64,000 nt of DNA, taken from positions 1,160,995 to 1,224,994 of the forward strand of contig NZ_FNLC01000002.1 in the NCBI RefSeq assembly GCF_900104065.1, written 5' to 3'. The position numbers were made by a program, and so were the translations under genes. The notes under the pieces are model-generated. The model did no database searches. It saw only the letters and a program-made list of their open reading frames with translations, and was not told the DNA's origin. Within the stretch, counting starts at the first letter, position 1, and each line of letters begins with the position of its first letter. The stretch is from Natronobacterium texcoconense (GTDB lineage: Archaea; Halobacteriota; Halobacteria; Halobacteriales; Natrialbaceae). This document shows positions 1 to 7,218 of the stretch, in pieces.

Positions 1-175
1 GGTGGAGGTGTTCGGCCTCGCGCGAGAGGACGTCGGCGATGTCGTCGACGTTCGTGAACCGGGTGAAGGCACCGTCCTTCTGGGCCTCCGCGTCCGGAAT
101 CTGTAACCGCTGTTCGTCGCCCCCGATGTCGGGGACGTCCTCCATCGCTCGGTCGAGACTCGATTCGTAATCCAT
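1..175 (-). CDS. eif2b: translation initiation factor aIF-2 subunit beta (N-terminal part)
   Basis: Only the first 58 codons are inside the window; the gene runs off the left edge. The protein begins MDYESSLDRAMEDVPDIGG and continues with an RLQIPDAEAQKDG segment and a DVLSREAEHLH segment, which is the typical N-terminus of haloarchaeal aIF-2 beta (aIF-2/aIF-5 family). The family protein is part of the heterotrimeric aIF2 that brings initiator tRNA to the small ribosomal subunit. The C-terminal zinc ribbon that would confirm the call lies outside. Start ATG is the complement of 173-175. Identification is by recognition of the N-terminal sequence. Confidence 0.85.
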   Translation of the reverse strand, partial: MDYESSLDRAMEDVPDIGGDEQRLQIPDAEAQKDGAFTRFTNVDDIADVLSREAEHLH

Positions 176-319
176 ACACGAACGAAGACGACGGGAACGT
201 AAATCCGTTCTGCTATCACGATCCGCCCGATAGCGACCGGTTCGATCGCGGGCCGCTACGGACGGCTATCGGAGGGAACGTCGCTCGAGCGAGAACTCGA
301 GACCGACGCTGTCGTCACG

Positions 320-706
320 TCAGAGGGTTTCGCTTCCGCTCTCGCCCAGCGACCCCTGCTTCTGGTCGTCCAGTCGTTCGAGGTCCCGTTCGGTGTTTGC
401 CTCGTGATGGTCGCCCGCCTCACCAGTGATCTCGCCGTACACGGCCTCGCGAACCTCTTCAGGAGAGTCGTACTCTTCGCCGGCGAGTCGGTCGAAAACG
501 CTGCCCAGCGACTCCGTCTCGTTGGGCATGTCGATCGGTTCGTTACCGTACTCGGCAGCGATCTCCTCGCTCGTAGTCGGGTACTCGAGTTCGCCGAGAT
601 GCTGTTCGACGTCCTCGAGGATGGACTCGGTCCGATCGGCCCGGTCGGACTTGCGCTGTTCGGCGTGGTCCTGTGCACGGTCGCGACTCCGATCGTTTCC
701 ACTCAT
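320..706 (-). CDS. DUF5789 family protein, 128 aa
   Basis: Small, highly charged, soluble protein starting MSGNDRSRDRAQDHAEQ. After a basic/acidic tail of about 25 residues comes a predicted helical core with LGELEYPTTSEEIAAEYG and a second half GSVFDRLAGEEYDSPEEVREA, the pattern of the haloarchaeal DUF5789 family, whose function is unknown. The frame is open for 39 more codons upstream, but that part (Cys/Pro/Arg rich) does not look haloarchaeal, so the ATG at 706 is chosen. No membrane segment or signal peptide. It reads away from aIF-2 beta on the same strand, with a 144-bp gap. Confidence 0.7.
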   Translation of the reverse strand: MSGNDRSRDRAQDHAEQRKSDRADRTESILEDVEQHLGELEYPTTSEEIAAEYGNEPIDMPNETESLGSVFDRLAGEEYDSPEEVREAVYGEITGEAGDHHEANTERDLERLDDQKQGSLGESGSETL

Positions 707-1060
707 AGGTGACGTTTCCCGGACCCGCGGGAAAAGCGACCGGCAGGCGTTTGCGCGTTCGGCAGCCTCGATTTCGAGAGACGGCGACACCATCGCCGGT
801 GTCTCCTTGGAAGGCTTGCACACTATTCAACCACCGTTTATGTGTCTCCGGTCCCAACTCGAGTACGACCCTGGCAGGTGGCGCGTTGCCCGACGGCTAC
901 CTCTTCCCAGGGTCGTTCGATTCTCGAGGCCCGCTATCGGTTTCTACCGACCGTCAGCGACGCGACCGCAAGCGAGAACCGGCCGACAACGGCGACCGAA
1001 ACGGACAGCGCCTGCCACTGCCAGCTATAGCGTTTTATACGAGTGTAATCTGTCCCACAT
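707..1060. other. intergenic region, promoter of the zinc-finger gene
   Basis: About 350 bp without a convincing gene; the open frames across it are Arg/Ser-rich and look like chance frames. The only recognisable signal is a TATA-like tract TTTTATA at 1033-1039, about 25 bp before the ATG at 1061, so the zinc-finger transcript is probably leaderless. Confidence 0.5.
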
Positions 1061-1222
1061 ATGGCAACGAGAGTCCCGATCGAATGTCCGATCTGTCACG
1101 ACGTAATGCACAAAGGCCAGCAACTCGAGCAACATCTCTACCACGACCACGAGAAGCGCAAACTCGCGAAGTTCGTCGTCACCGAGACGATGGCGATGGA
1201 AGCACACGAAGTCTCCGAGTAA
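1061..1222 (+). CDS. C2H2-type small zinc-finger protein, 53 aa
   Basis: A 53-residue protein, MATRVPIECPICHDVM..., with C9-x2-C12-x12-H25-x4-H30 (or H28), a single C2H2-like zinc knuckle followed by a basic/acidic helix. Single-finger mini-proteins of this kind are common in haloarchaea; some are regulators (for example Brz in Halobacterium), but no function can be assigned here. Start is supported by a TATA-like box 25 bp upstream, implying a leaderless message. The IS element at about 1250 lies directly behind the stop codon and does not interrupt the gene. Confidence 0.75.
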   Translation: MATRVPIECPICHDVMHKGQQLEQHLYHDHEKRKLAKFVVTETMAMEAHEVSE

Positions 1223-1260
1223 CCGCGAATCGCGTCGTTTACAGAAGGTACAGGCGAAAG

Positions 1261-1280
1261 CCCACGGCTTTAGCCGTGGG
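1261..1280 (+). repeat. left-end hairpin of the IS1341 element
   Basis: Perfect 8-bp stem CCCACGGC/GCCGTGGG around a TTTA loop. The same core (CACGGCTTYAGCCGTG) recurs at the right end (2690-2705), as expected for subterminal hairpins recognised by an IS200/605 TnpA. Confidence 0.75.
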
Positions 1281-1383
1281 GATGAAGCCGTCACTGCTGC
1301 ATCGTTCCACGTTTCACAACAAGCTGGATATTCCACGTTGCACGATCCATACCTTCAAGTAGGTTTCTCTACATAGGTTACGT

Positions 1384-2664
1384 ATGGCGAAACAGGCCGT
1401 CACTCGTACCTACACTGCTTCCATCAGGAACCAGCAACAGGTGTCTGACGACCTTGACTCGCTCGGGTTCGCCGCCAGTAAACTCTGGAATGTCGGACGG
1501 TGGACAATCAGTCGTGTCTGGGACGAAATCGACTATATCCCTGAACACGACGAACTCACCGCGTACCTCAAGAGCCACGAACGCTATGATGACCTCCATT
1601 CTCAGTCAAGCCAGCGAGTCCTTCAAGAACTCGCTGAGGCGTTTAACGGCTGGTACGGCAAACGACGCAACGGAGATACGAGAGCGAACCCACCCGGCTA
1701 CCGCAAACACGGCGACGACCACCCACGAAGCACGGTCACGTTCAAAGCCGCTGGCTTCAAACTCGACACCCAGTACGACCGCGTTCGACTCTCAAAAGGG
1801 TCGAATCTTAAGGAGTACTGGTCGGACTTCATCCTCTGCGAATACCAAACTCGCCCCGACGTTGACTTCTCCACAGTCGAGAGCGTCCAACAGGTACGAG
1901 CGGTCTGGACAGGTGACGGGTGGGAACTCCACTTCGCGTGCAAAGTCGAGGTCGAAGTGTCCGAAGCACCGGGTGAGAAGACCGTGGGTGTTGACCTCGG
2001 CATCAATAACTTCGCTGCACTCGCCTACGAAGATGGCCATGCCGAACTGTACCCGCTGAACTGCCTGAAGCAGGACGACTACTACTTCAGCAAGCGGATT
2101 GCCCGGTGTGACGACGCTGACTCCAAGCAAGCGACTCGGTTGCATCAGACGAAGTCGGCTCGCCGAACCCACTATTTCCATACACTCTCGAAACACATCG
2201 TCCAGCGGTGCGTTGAGGAGAGGGTTGGAACGATTGTAGTGGGGGATCTCTCCGGCATCCGCGAAGATGGGGAGAACGGCGACTCAAAAGACTGGGGTAC
2301 GCACGGCAACCTTGACCTGCACTCGTGGGCGTTCGACCGCTTCGTCGACCTGCTCGAATACAAGGCCGAGATGGAAGGCATCACGGTCAAGCACGTATCC
2401 GAGCGAGATACGTCGAAGTCGTGTTCGTGCTGTGGCCGGGAGCGCAAAGCAAACCGTGTTGAACGCGGCTTGTACGTGTGCGATGACTGTGGGGCAGTGA
2501 TGAACGCGGACGTGAACGGTGCAGAGAACATTCGACAAAAAGTATCTCCGAGTCTCACCTGTGATGGGGGAGATAGGAGTAACGGCTGGTTGGCACAGCC
2601 ATCGACGTTCCTGTTTGACAAGGAAACTGGTGCGTTTGCACCTCAAGAACAGATCACGTCGTAA
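1384..2664 (+). CDS. tnpB: RNA-guided endonuclease TnpB family protein, IS1341 type, 426 aa
   Basis: OrfB_IS605/TnpB family. N-terminal helical/wedge region (1-200), RuvC-I VGVDLGINN with D204, RuvC-II region GTIVVGDLSGIRED around 283-296, zinc finger C347-x2-C350...C366-x2-C369, and RuvC-III NADVNGAENI with D376. Canonical TnpB has Glu in RuvC-II (pattern EDL); here the aligned position is Gly287, followed by D288. TnpB proteins bind an omega-RNA made from the element's 3' end and cut DNA next to a target-adjacent motif, helping the element persist. The reading frame is intact. Because of the Gly it may be catalytically altered, or use another acidic residue such as those of the RED motif. 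Confidence 0.85.
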   Translation: MAKQAVTRTYTASIRNQQQVSDDLDSLGFAASKLWNVGRWTISRVWDEIDYIPEHDELTAYLKSHERYDDLHSQSSQRVLQELAEAFNGWYGKRRNGDTRANPPGYRKHGDDHPRSTVTFKAAGFKLDTQYDRVRLSKGSNLKEYWSDFILCEYQTRPDVDFSTVESVQQVRAVWTGDGWELHFACKVEVEVSEAPGEKTVGVDLGINNFAALAYEDGHAELYPLNCLKQDDYYFSKRIARCDDADSKQATRLHQTKSARRTHYFHTLSKHIVQRCVEERVGTIVVGDLSGIREDGENGDSKDWGTHGNLDLHSWAFDRFVDLLEYKAEMEGITVKHVSERDTSKSCSCCGRERKANRVERGLYVCDDCGAVMNADVNGAENIRQKVSPSLTCDGGDRSNGWLAQPSTFLFDKETGAFAPQEQITS

Positions 2665-2740
2665 ACCACAATATCCCAACGAGGAATCCCACGGCTTCAG
2701 CCGTGTGGAGGATGTCAAAGGGTTTCCCGGCTCTCGAAGC
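2665..2740 (+). ncRNA. predicted omega-RNA/right end of tnpB element with hairpin
   Basis: Downstream of tnpB, the segment with hairpin CACGGC-TTCA-GCCGTG (2690-2705) and the following GGAGGATGTC is where the omega-RNA scaffold of IS605-type elements normally ends; the guide would be the host sequence starting at about 2717. In halobacteria, sense-overlapping transcripts from tnpB 3' ends are known. Boundaries are inferred by analogy, not measured. Confidence 0.45.
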
Positions 2741-2852
2741 GTCGGTTGCGTACTGGTTCATCCGTCTCGTTCGCGTCTGAAACAGGCGAAAACGGAGCGC
2801 TATGGACGACGACTGGAGCGACGCCATCGATAGTAGCCACTGCAAGTCAATG

Positions 2853-2888
2853 CACACCTGATCGCACGAAAACTGTGCGATCAGTGTG
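2853..2888. repeat. strong inverted repeat upstream of the 2964 gene
   Basis: CACAC-(C)-TGATCGCAC (2853-2867) pairs with GTGCGATCA-GTGTG (2875-2888): 14 base pairs with a single bulged C and a 7-base loop GAAAACT. It lies about 75-110 bp before the start of the next gene and just upstream of an AT-rich TATA-like tract (TTATTATAAC, about 2903-2912). It could be an operator or a transcription-stop hairpin behind the IS element. Confidence 0.5.
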
Positions 2889-2963
2889 TAAATAGTTGCA
2901 GTTGTTATTATAACGCGTTCGTTCACCACAAGACACATGTGAAATACCTCACAATTGCTGCAA

Positions 2964-3536
2964 GTGACGATAGAAAACCAGGTGCAGGTGCTCGTCGTCC
3001 TCGGCCTCGTCGTTCTCGTCGTCTCCCTGCTGTTTCCCGTCTGGAGCCTGTCTACCTACTCCGCTCACGTCCAGTCGATCGGATCACCACCCGACGACGC
3101 GACCGTCATCGACTCGAACGAACTCACGCCTCGAGAGCAGACGGTCGTAGCGGAAGGTAAAGAGCGGAGTGACGCCGTCGAAATCTACGGCTACTGGGGA
3201 TCCCACCAGCACGAGGACAGCGCGTTACCGTTCTCGGGCCACTGGTTCGATACGCACACCGTCGGCGCGGTCGTCGACGACGGCAGTGACTACTACAGGG
3301 TCGAATACGATCCCGGCGGTGCACCGATCATTACCTACGCGGTCACCGGTTTCGGCTTCGTATCGGGGCTCGTCGTGTACGCACTCGGCGTCGGTGCCAG
3401 GGCGTCGGTTTCTCGAGGATGGTCCGATCGACTTCCCCAAATTCTCGTCGTCCATGGACTCGTCCTCGGCGTCGCGACGCTACTCGGTCTCCTGTGGATC
3501 GGTAACGCGAGTGGGTATCTGTGGCCGGTTCAGTGA
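2964..3536 (+). CDS. hypothetical membrane protein, 190 aa
   Basis: Starts with GTG at 2964 (MTIENQVQVLVVLGL); a TTG at 2955 would add three residues. One membrane helix at about 8-30, an acidic extracytoplasmic domain of about 90 residues, then two further helices (about 115-140 and 155-175, the latter LVVHGLVLGVATLLGLLWIG). No motif that I recognise. The amphipathic layout suggests a membrane-anchored domain facing the outside. TATA-like tract TTATTATAAC lies about 55 bp upstream. It stands alone between the IS element and a small membrane-protein gene. Confidence 0.65.
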   Translation: MTIENQVQVLVVLGLVVLVVSLLFPVWSLSTYSAHVQSIGSPPDDATVIDSNELTPREQTVVAEGKERSDAVEIYGYWGSHQHEDSALPFSGHWFDTHTVGAVVDDGSDYYRVEYDPGGAPIITYAVTGFGFVSGLVVYALGVGARASVSRGWSDRLPQILVVHGLVLGVATLLGLLWIGNASGYLWPVQ

Positions 3537-3725
3537 GTATCCGTGACGGCGGACACATCTGCCGTACCTTCGGTGGTTCGACTCGAGCGTTCGAACGACC
3601 GCTTTTACCCTCTGGTTTCGGGTAGAATTCTCAGTTGCTGAAGCGGAGCGACCGACGGTCGGAGGTATCGAACGGCGTCTCTCGACCAAAACAGCTACTA
3701 CAGATCGTTCTCGAATACTGACAGC

Positions 3726-3908
3726 ATGTCTCGAAGAGACGAGAGGCTGAAACAAATCCTCCTGATGCTGTTCGCGATCCAGGTGTCGATTCTGGTCGTG
3801 ATCTTTCCCAGCCTCTACCCGCTGCTCCTGATCGTGCTCGTCCTCGTTTCGACGGTGCTCTTCATGGAGTTCACGCACTGGTTCGACGAATACACGTGGG
3901 GAGGGTGA
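3726..3908 (+). CDS. small membrane protein, 60 aa
   Basis: MSRRDERLKQILLMLFAIQV followed by a long hydrophobic stretch (about 10-46) that can form one or two helices, ending HWFDEYTWGG. A basic N-terminus before the helix fits a cytoplasmic N-terminus. No known family assigned. Codon use and the positive-inside pattern support a real gene, but the size keeps this uncertain. The 294 bp after it, up to the MATE gene, contain only a TATA-like TTAAAA near 4150. Confidence 0.5.
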   Translation: MSRRDERLKQILLMLFAIQVSILVVIFPSLYPLLLIVLVLVSTVLFMEFTHWFDEYTWGG

Positions 3909-4202
3909 GCCAGGGCCTCCAGCCCGATCTTTCGAAGATCACGCCGAACAGGTTCGCCGCCCTGAGAAGCAGCATCGGTATTCGGTTGGCGGTTGCGACC
4001 GAGACAGCTCACAGCGGCATCTGAACGAATCGCCTGCTCGAGCGTTGCGGGGGTGTGTGAGAACCGTCTATGACGGCCTTGTACCGAGGCGGTCAGGAAG
4101 ATGTGCTGTCAGGACCGCGCGGGACGTCCGCTATTTCGAATCGAAATGGATTAAAACCGGCTAGGTCAACAGTCTGATCCGAACTACCCTTCGGCCCCGT
4201 CT

Positions 4203-5714
4203 ATGCGCCTTCGCCTTTACGCTCTCTGTACCGCAATCGTTCGCACCGTCTTGAGGATTCTTCACAACCCGGTCAAGGCCGCGTTGTGGTACGTCGGTGC
4301 CGCACTCGCACGGGCAGGGGTCGTCGAACAGCACCGCGTCGACCGCACGACGGACCTGGCGTGGCCGCGGATAGTAACCGGGATCGCTCGGACGTCGAAA
4401 TCCGCCGCGGACGTCGCGATGATCGGAATCGCGGTCGGGACGGCGGGGGTTGCAGGCGTCGGGATCGCGACTCCGCTGGCGTTGCTCGGGGCGACGCTGG
4501 GGGCTGGCGTCGCGGGCGGGACGATCAGTCTGGTCTCACAGCGATTCGGTGCCGAACGCTACGACGAACTCGATCTCGTCGTGAAACAGAGCGTCTGGTT
4601 GACCGTTCTCATCTGTTCACCCCTCGTCGTTCTCTTCTGGACGTACCCGGTCGAACTCGTCAGCCTCATCTCGAACGACCCGGAGACCGTCCAGCACGCC
4701 GCGACCTATCTCCAGGTGATGAGCGTCGCCACCGTCTTCATCGGTCTCAACCTCGTCGGAAGTCGCACGCTCATCGGCGTGGACGACTCCTACAGCGCGA
4801 TGATCGCCCGCGGTGGCGGAGCGATAGTGAACATCGGACTGAACGCCGTGTTCATCTTCGGGCTCGGAATGGGCGTCGCCGGTGCCGCACTCGGGTCGGT
4901 GATCGCGAACGTGGTCACGACCGGGCTGTTCGCGTACGGGCTCCTCGGCGGACGATTCCCCTACGTCGGAACCTTCCCCGTCACGCTCTCCCTCTCGGGG
5001 CCGTACTTCGACGCGTCGCTCACTCGCGACCTCGTGGAGATCTCGTCACCGATCGCGGTCAAGAACCTGGTACACCGGACGGCGCAGTTTCCCCTCCTCG
5101 CCATCGCCGCCTCGTTCGGGCCCGAGGTCGTCGCGGCCTACACCATCGCTCGACGCGTACGGGACCTGACTGACACGCCGAGCTGGGGACTCAAACTGGC
5201 CTCGAGCAGTCTCGTGGGGCAACATCTCGGCCGGTCCGACGAAACGGGTGCTACGGCGTACGGGTGGGACATCCTCCGGATCACGATCGCGATCTACGTA
5301 CTCGTCGTCGTCGGCGTCATCGCGTTCGCCGAACCGATCGCCGGCGTCTTCGTCGACGATCCTGCGACACTCCCGACGGCGACGGTGTTCGTTCAGGTCT
5401 CCGCGATCAGCGTGTTCTTCTTCGGCGTCGGCGGATCGGCTGCAGGTCCGCTCAACGCCGCCGGAGACACCCGGTGGCCGCTATACGCTCGGGTGTTCGG
5501 CCTCTACGCGTTCGCGATCCCGGTAGCGTACCTCGGCACAGTCGCGCTGCCGGTGCCCGTCGCCGGTACGGTCACGCTCGGAATCACCGCACTGTACGCC
5601 TCGTTCGTCCTCGAGACGCTCGTGCCAGCACTCGTGTGTTTCTACCGATTCGCCTCCGGAAAGTGGAGGGTCGTCAGCCGGGCGTACCGTCCCGAAGCGG
5701 CGACTGCGGACTGA
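4203..5714 (+). CDS. MATE family multidrug/toxin efflux transporter, 503 aa
   Basis: About 12 membrane helices in two homologous halves, as in the MatE family (Na+- or H+-coupled efflux of cationic organic compounds). Family-type segments include the helix 1-2 region with MIGIAVGTAGVAGVGIATP, a GSRTLIGVDDSYSAMIARGG loop in the first half and GGSAAGPLNAAGDTRWPLYAR at the matching place in the second half. An unusually long, partly amphipathic N-terminal extension (about 55 residues) precedes the first helix, common in haloarchaeal MATE proteins. ATG at 4203 fits a TTAAAA box about 50 bp upstream. Monocistronic; the substrate cannot be told from sequence. Confidence 0.85.
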   Translation: MRLRLYALCTAIVRTVLRILHNPVKAALWYVGAALARAGVVEQHRVDRTTDLAWPRIVTGIARTSKSAADVAMIGIAVGTAGVAGVGIATPLALLGATLGAGVAGGTISLVSQRFGAERYDELDLVVKQSVWLTVLICSPLVVLFWTYPVELVSLISNDPETVQHAATYLQVMSVATVFIGLNLVGSRTLIGVDDSYSAMIARGGGAIVNIGLNAVFIFGLGMGVAGAALGSVIANVVTTGLFAYGLLGGRFPYVGTFPVTLSLSGPYFDASLTRDLVEISSPIAVKNLVHRTAQFPLLAIAASFGPEVVAAYTIARRVRDLTDTPSWGLKLASSSLVGQHLGRSDETGATAYGWDILRITIAIYVLVVVGVIAFAEPIAGVFVDDPATLPTATVFVQVSAISVFFFGVGGSAAGPLNAAGDTRWPLYARVFGLYAFAIPVAYLGTVALPVPVAGTVTLGITALYASFVLETLVPALVCFYRFASGKWRVVSRAYRPEAATAD

Positions 5715-5883
5715 GAGCACTGCTGTGTCGAAGCGGCGAGAGTCGAGAAATACACTCCGCTGGCCGAACGTCGAATTCGACGATCCCGGGCACGAGCCGC
5801 CGATGCCACGGCAGGTTGTGTAACGCTGTATTACGAGGATGGACAGGCTGATCTCCAGTTGCTAGAATCGGCTTGAAAGTAGG

Positions 5884-5904
5884 TTCGCCCTCCCCGATTT
5901 GAAC
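5884..5904 (-). repeat. partial copy of the tRNA-Tyr 3' end (att-like direct repeat)
   Basis: The 21 bases at 5884-5904 match the 3' end of the tRNA-Tyr gene (6027-6047) with a single mismatch; CGCCCTCCCCGATTTGAAC is identical in both. Both copies have the same orientation, 143 bp apart, with the extra copy on the 3' side of the tRNA. This is the arrangement left by integration into a tRNA 3' end, but only about 120 bp now separate the copies and no integrase is adjacent. Confidence 0.6.
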
Positions 5905-5962
5905 AGATGGAAGACGGTCCGCCTCGCTTCGCTCGGCGGCTGCGACTTCCGTGTTCAAATCG
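5895..5962. repeat. three-tier hairpin built on the duplicated tRNA fragment
   Basis: Outer arms CGATTTGAAC (5895-5904) and GTTCAAATCG (5953-5962) are perfectly complementary; inside them GGAAG (5909-5913) pairs CTTCC (5946-5950), and CCGCC (5919-5923) pairs GGCGG (5935-5939) around the loop TCGCTTCGCTC. The outer arm is the T-arm sequence of tRNA-Tyr, so the duplicated fragment has been folded into a palindrome. Confidence 0.6.
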
Positions 5963-5974
5963 TGTCGGGATCTC

Positions 5975-6026
5975 CTTTTCGTGATTCCGGCGACTCGCTT
6001 CGCTCGTCGGTTGGAATCACGAAAAG
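5975..6026. repeat. long hairpin directly abutting the tRNA-Tyr 3' end
   Basis: A perfect 14-bp inverted repeat CTTTTCGTGATTCC (5975-5988) / GGAATCACGAAAAG (6013-6026), extended inward by GGCGAC/GTCGGTT-like pairing, with the same loop TCGCTTCGCTC as the neighbouring hairpin. Its outer edge touches the discriminator base of the tRNA. On the tRNA strand the first bases after the tRNA are CTTTT, so it may act in 3'-end formation or termination, or it may be a mobile palindromic repeat. Confidence 0.6.
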
Positions 6027-6100
6027 TCCGCCCTCCCCGATTTGAACGGGGGGCAAGTCGATCTACAGTCGACTGCTCTACCAGTCTGAGCTAAGGGCGG
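6027..6100 (-). tRNA. tRNA-Tyr (GUA)
   Basis: Reading the minus strand from 6100: acceptor CCGCCCU pairs with AGGGCGG (seven pairs, discriminator A); D arm with AGCUCAGACUGGUAGAGCA; anticodon stem GUCGA/UCGAC with loop CUGUAGA, anticodon GUA; T arm CCCCG-UUCAAAU-CGGGG. 74 nt, no intron, CCA not encoded. The two hairpins and att-like repeat on its 3' side are described separately. Confidence 0.95.
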
Positions 6101-6229
6101 TTGCACTCGTACGTAGCCGCCGAGGGAAACATAAGGGTTATCATTCGCAGGCGGCGCCGGCATGTAACGAAAGGTGAACGACAGAAGGATTGATATGGCC
6201 CGAAACGCTATGTGGTGTTATACCGCCTC

Positions 6230-6850
6230 ATGAGTAAAATCACGTTCCGCGCCGACGACGAGCTCGTCGATGCGCTCGAGTCGCTCGAGCTCTCGAAGAG
6301 CGAGGCGATGCGGCAGGCGCTCCGGGCCTACATCGACGAGGGGCCGGATCGCGAACGTGAGACGGGAGGTTCGTCGACGTCCGTCGACGACGTCGTCCGC
6401 GAGCGCGTGGACGAACTCCTCGAGGAGCGGCTCCGCGAGGAGCGACGCCGAGGCCACGCGCCGGCGTACGACGATCATCCGCGCTCTCGCGCACACACGC
6501 GAGCACAGCAACCACAGGACGTAAACGTCTCCATCTCGCTCGAGGGAGGCCAGCTCCAGGCGGACGAGCAGGATTCCGAGCCGGAGCGAGCGCGGGATAC
6601 CACCCAGACCGAACGTCCGGACGTCACACACCGATCGCAGCCGGAGCCGAACGCGTGTGGACAGTGTGGCGAACACGTTGCCGACGATCACGTCTACTGC
6701 CCCAACTGTGGGGAGAAGGCGTCTCGGCGACTGTTCTGTGACTGTGGCGACGAACTGCGATCGGACTGGGCGTTCTGTCCGAGCTGTGGTCGTCGGACGC
6801 CGTCAGCGGACGTGCTCGAGCCGAACTCCGCACGAGACGGACAGTCGTAA
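6230..6850 (+). CDS. cdrL: CdrL-like ribbon-helix-helix regulator with double zinc ribbon, 206 aa
   Basis: Residues 1-45 (MSKITFRADDELVDALESLE...SKSEAMRQALRAYI) form a CopG/Arc-type ribbon-helix-helix DNA-binding domain. A charged, low-complexity linker follows, then two zinc ribbons: C-x2-C...C-x2-C (CGQC...CPNC) and CDC...CPSC. In Halobacterium and Haloferax the long RHH gene cdrL sits upstream of cdrS-ftsZ2 and helps control them; the same order here supports the name. ATG at 6230 is chosen because the RHH beta strand begins there; six upstream codons are open. Its stop codon overlaps the first GTAAGAC motif of the downstream operator-like array, hinting at control of the next operon. Confidence 0.8.
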   Translation: MSKITFRADDELVDALESLELSKSEAMRQALRAYIDEGPDRERETGGSSTSVDDVVRERVDELLEERLREERRRGHAPAYDDHPRSRAHTRAQQPQDVNVSISLEGGQLQADEQDSEPERARDTTQTERPDVTHRSQPEPNACGQCGEHVADDHVYCPNCGEKASRRLFCDCGDELRSDWAFCPSCGRRTPSADVLEPNSARDGQS

Positions 6851-7015
6851 GACACGAAAAGTCCAGATCGGCGGAACTTTTATTACACTGGACAGTATTC
6901 GGTTCACTCGCGTAAGACGGTCGTCTTACAACGGAGCGAAACTGCGAAAATCGCCCGATGTCGGGCCGCTCCGGTGTAAGACACGCGCGTCAGACAGGGA
7001 CGCGCGCCGTCTTAC
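6847..7015. promoter_or_regulatory. GTAAGAC inverted-repeat array in front of cdrS-ftsZ2
   Basis: Five copies of GTAAGAC/GTCTTAC lie in 169 bp: GTAAGAC at 6847-6853 (overlapping the cdrL stop), the perfect palindrome GTAAGACG-GT-CGTCTTAC at 6912-6929, and a wide inverted repeat GTAAGAC (6976-6982)...GTCTTAC (7009-7015) whose inner sides, ACGCGCG and CGCGCGC, also pair. A TATA-like TTTTATTA lies at about 6878-6885, so the first palindrome would sit at or just after the transcription start. RHH proteins bind short palindromes as dimers of dimers, so CdrL and/or CdrS are the obvious candidates; binding is inferred, not shown. Confidence 0.6.
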
Positions 7016-7033
7016 CCAACGGGGAATACAACC

Positions 7034-7216
7034 ATGGAGCGTGTGACACTGCGAATTCCGAAACAGCAGATCGAAGAGGTCGAACAACTAGTCGATTCGG
7101 GTAAGTTTCCGAACCGTAGCGAAGCGATCCGATCGGCCGTGCGAGAGATGATCAACGAAGAATACGACGAGCAGCCCGAGCAGCAGCCCCGCGAACGCAA
7201 CTGGGCGAAGGTGTAA
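7034..7216 (+). CDS. cdrS: CdrS, short ribbon-helix-helix regulator of cell division, 60 aa
   Basis: [20 protein letters not shown] followed by [19 protein letters not shown]: a complete RHH fold (strand, two helices with the conserved G-x-F-P/N-R-S-E-A-I-R turn) and a short acidic/Gln-Pro tail ending RNWAKV. The family member in Halobacterium salinarum and Haloferax volcanii is essential for normal division and controls ftsZ2. Only 2 bp separate its stop from the ftsZ2 ATG and a GGTG sits before that ATG, so the two are cotranscribed and probably translationally coupled. Confidence 0.9.
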   Translation: MERVTLRIPKQQIEEVEQLVDSGKFPNRSEAIRSAVREMINEEYDEQPEQQPRERNWAKV

Positions 7217-7218
7217 CG

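Larger units (their letters stand above)
1250..2717 (+). mobile_element. IS200/IS605-group IS1341-type element (tnpB only)
   Basis: A tnpB gene flanked by two imperfectly matching stem-loops: left CCCACGGC/GCCGTGGG with loop TTTA (1261-1280), right CACGGC/GCCGTG with loop TTCA (2690-2705). Subterminal hairpins, no terminal inverted repeats and no tyrosine transposase tnpA are the hallmarks of IS1341-type, non-autonomous IS200/605 elements. Exact ends are not determined; by analogy the right end lies shortly after the right hairpin (about GATGTCAA, 2711-2718) and the left end a few bases before 1261. Movement would need a TnpA in trans. Confidence 0.8.

Noticed and set aside
5884-6100. A complete integrated genomic island at tRNA-Tyr
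   Set aside because: The two att-like copies are only 143 bp apart and no integrase or cargo lies between them, so at most a scar.
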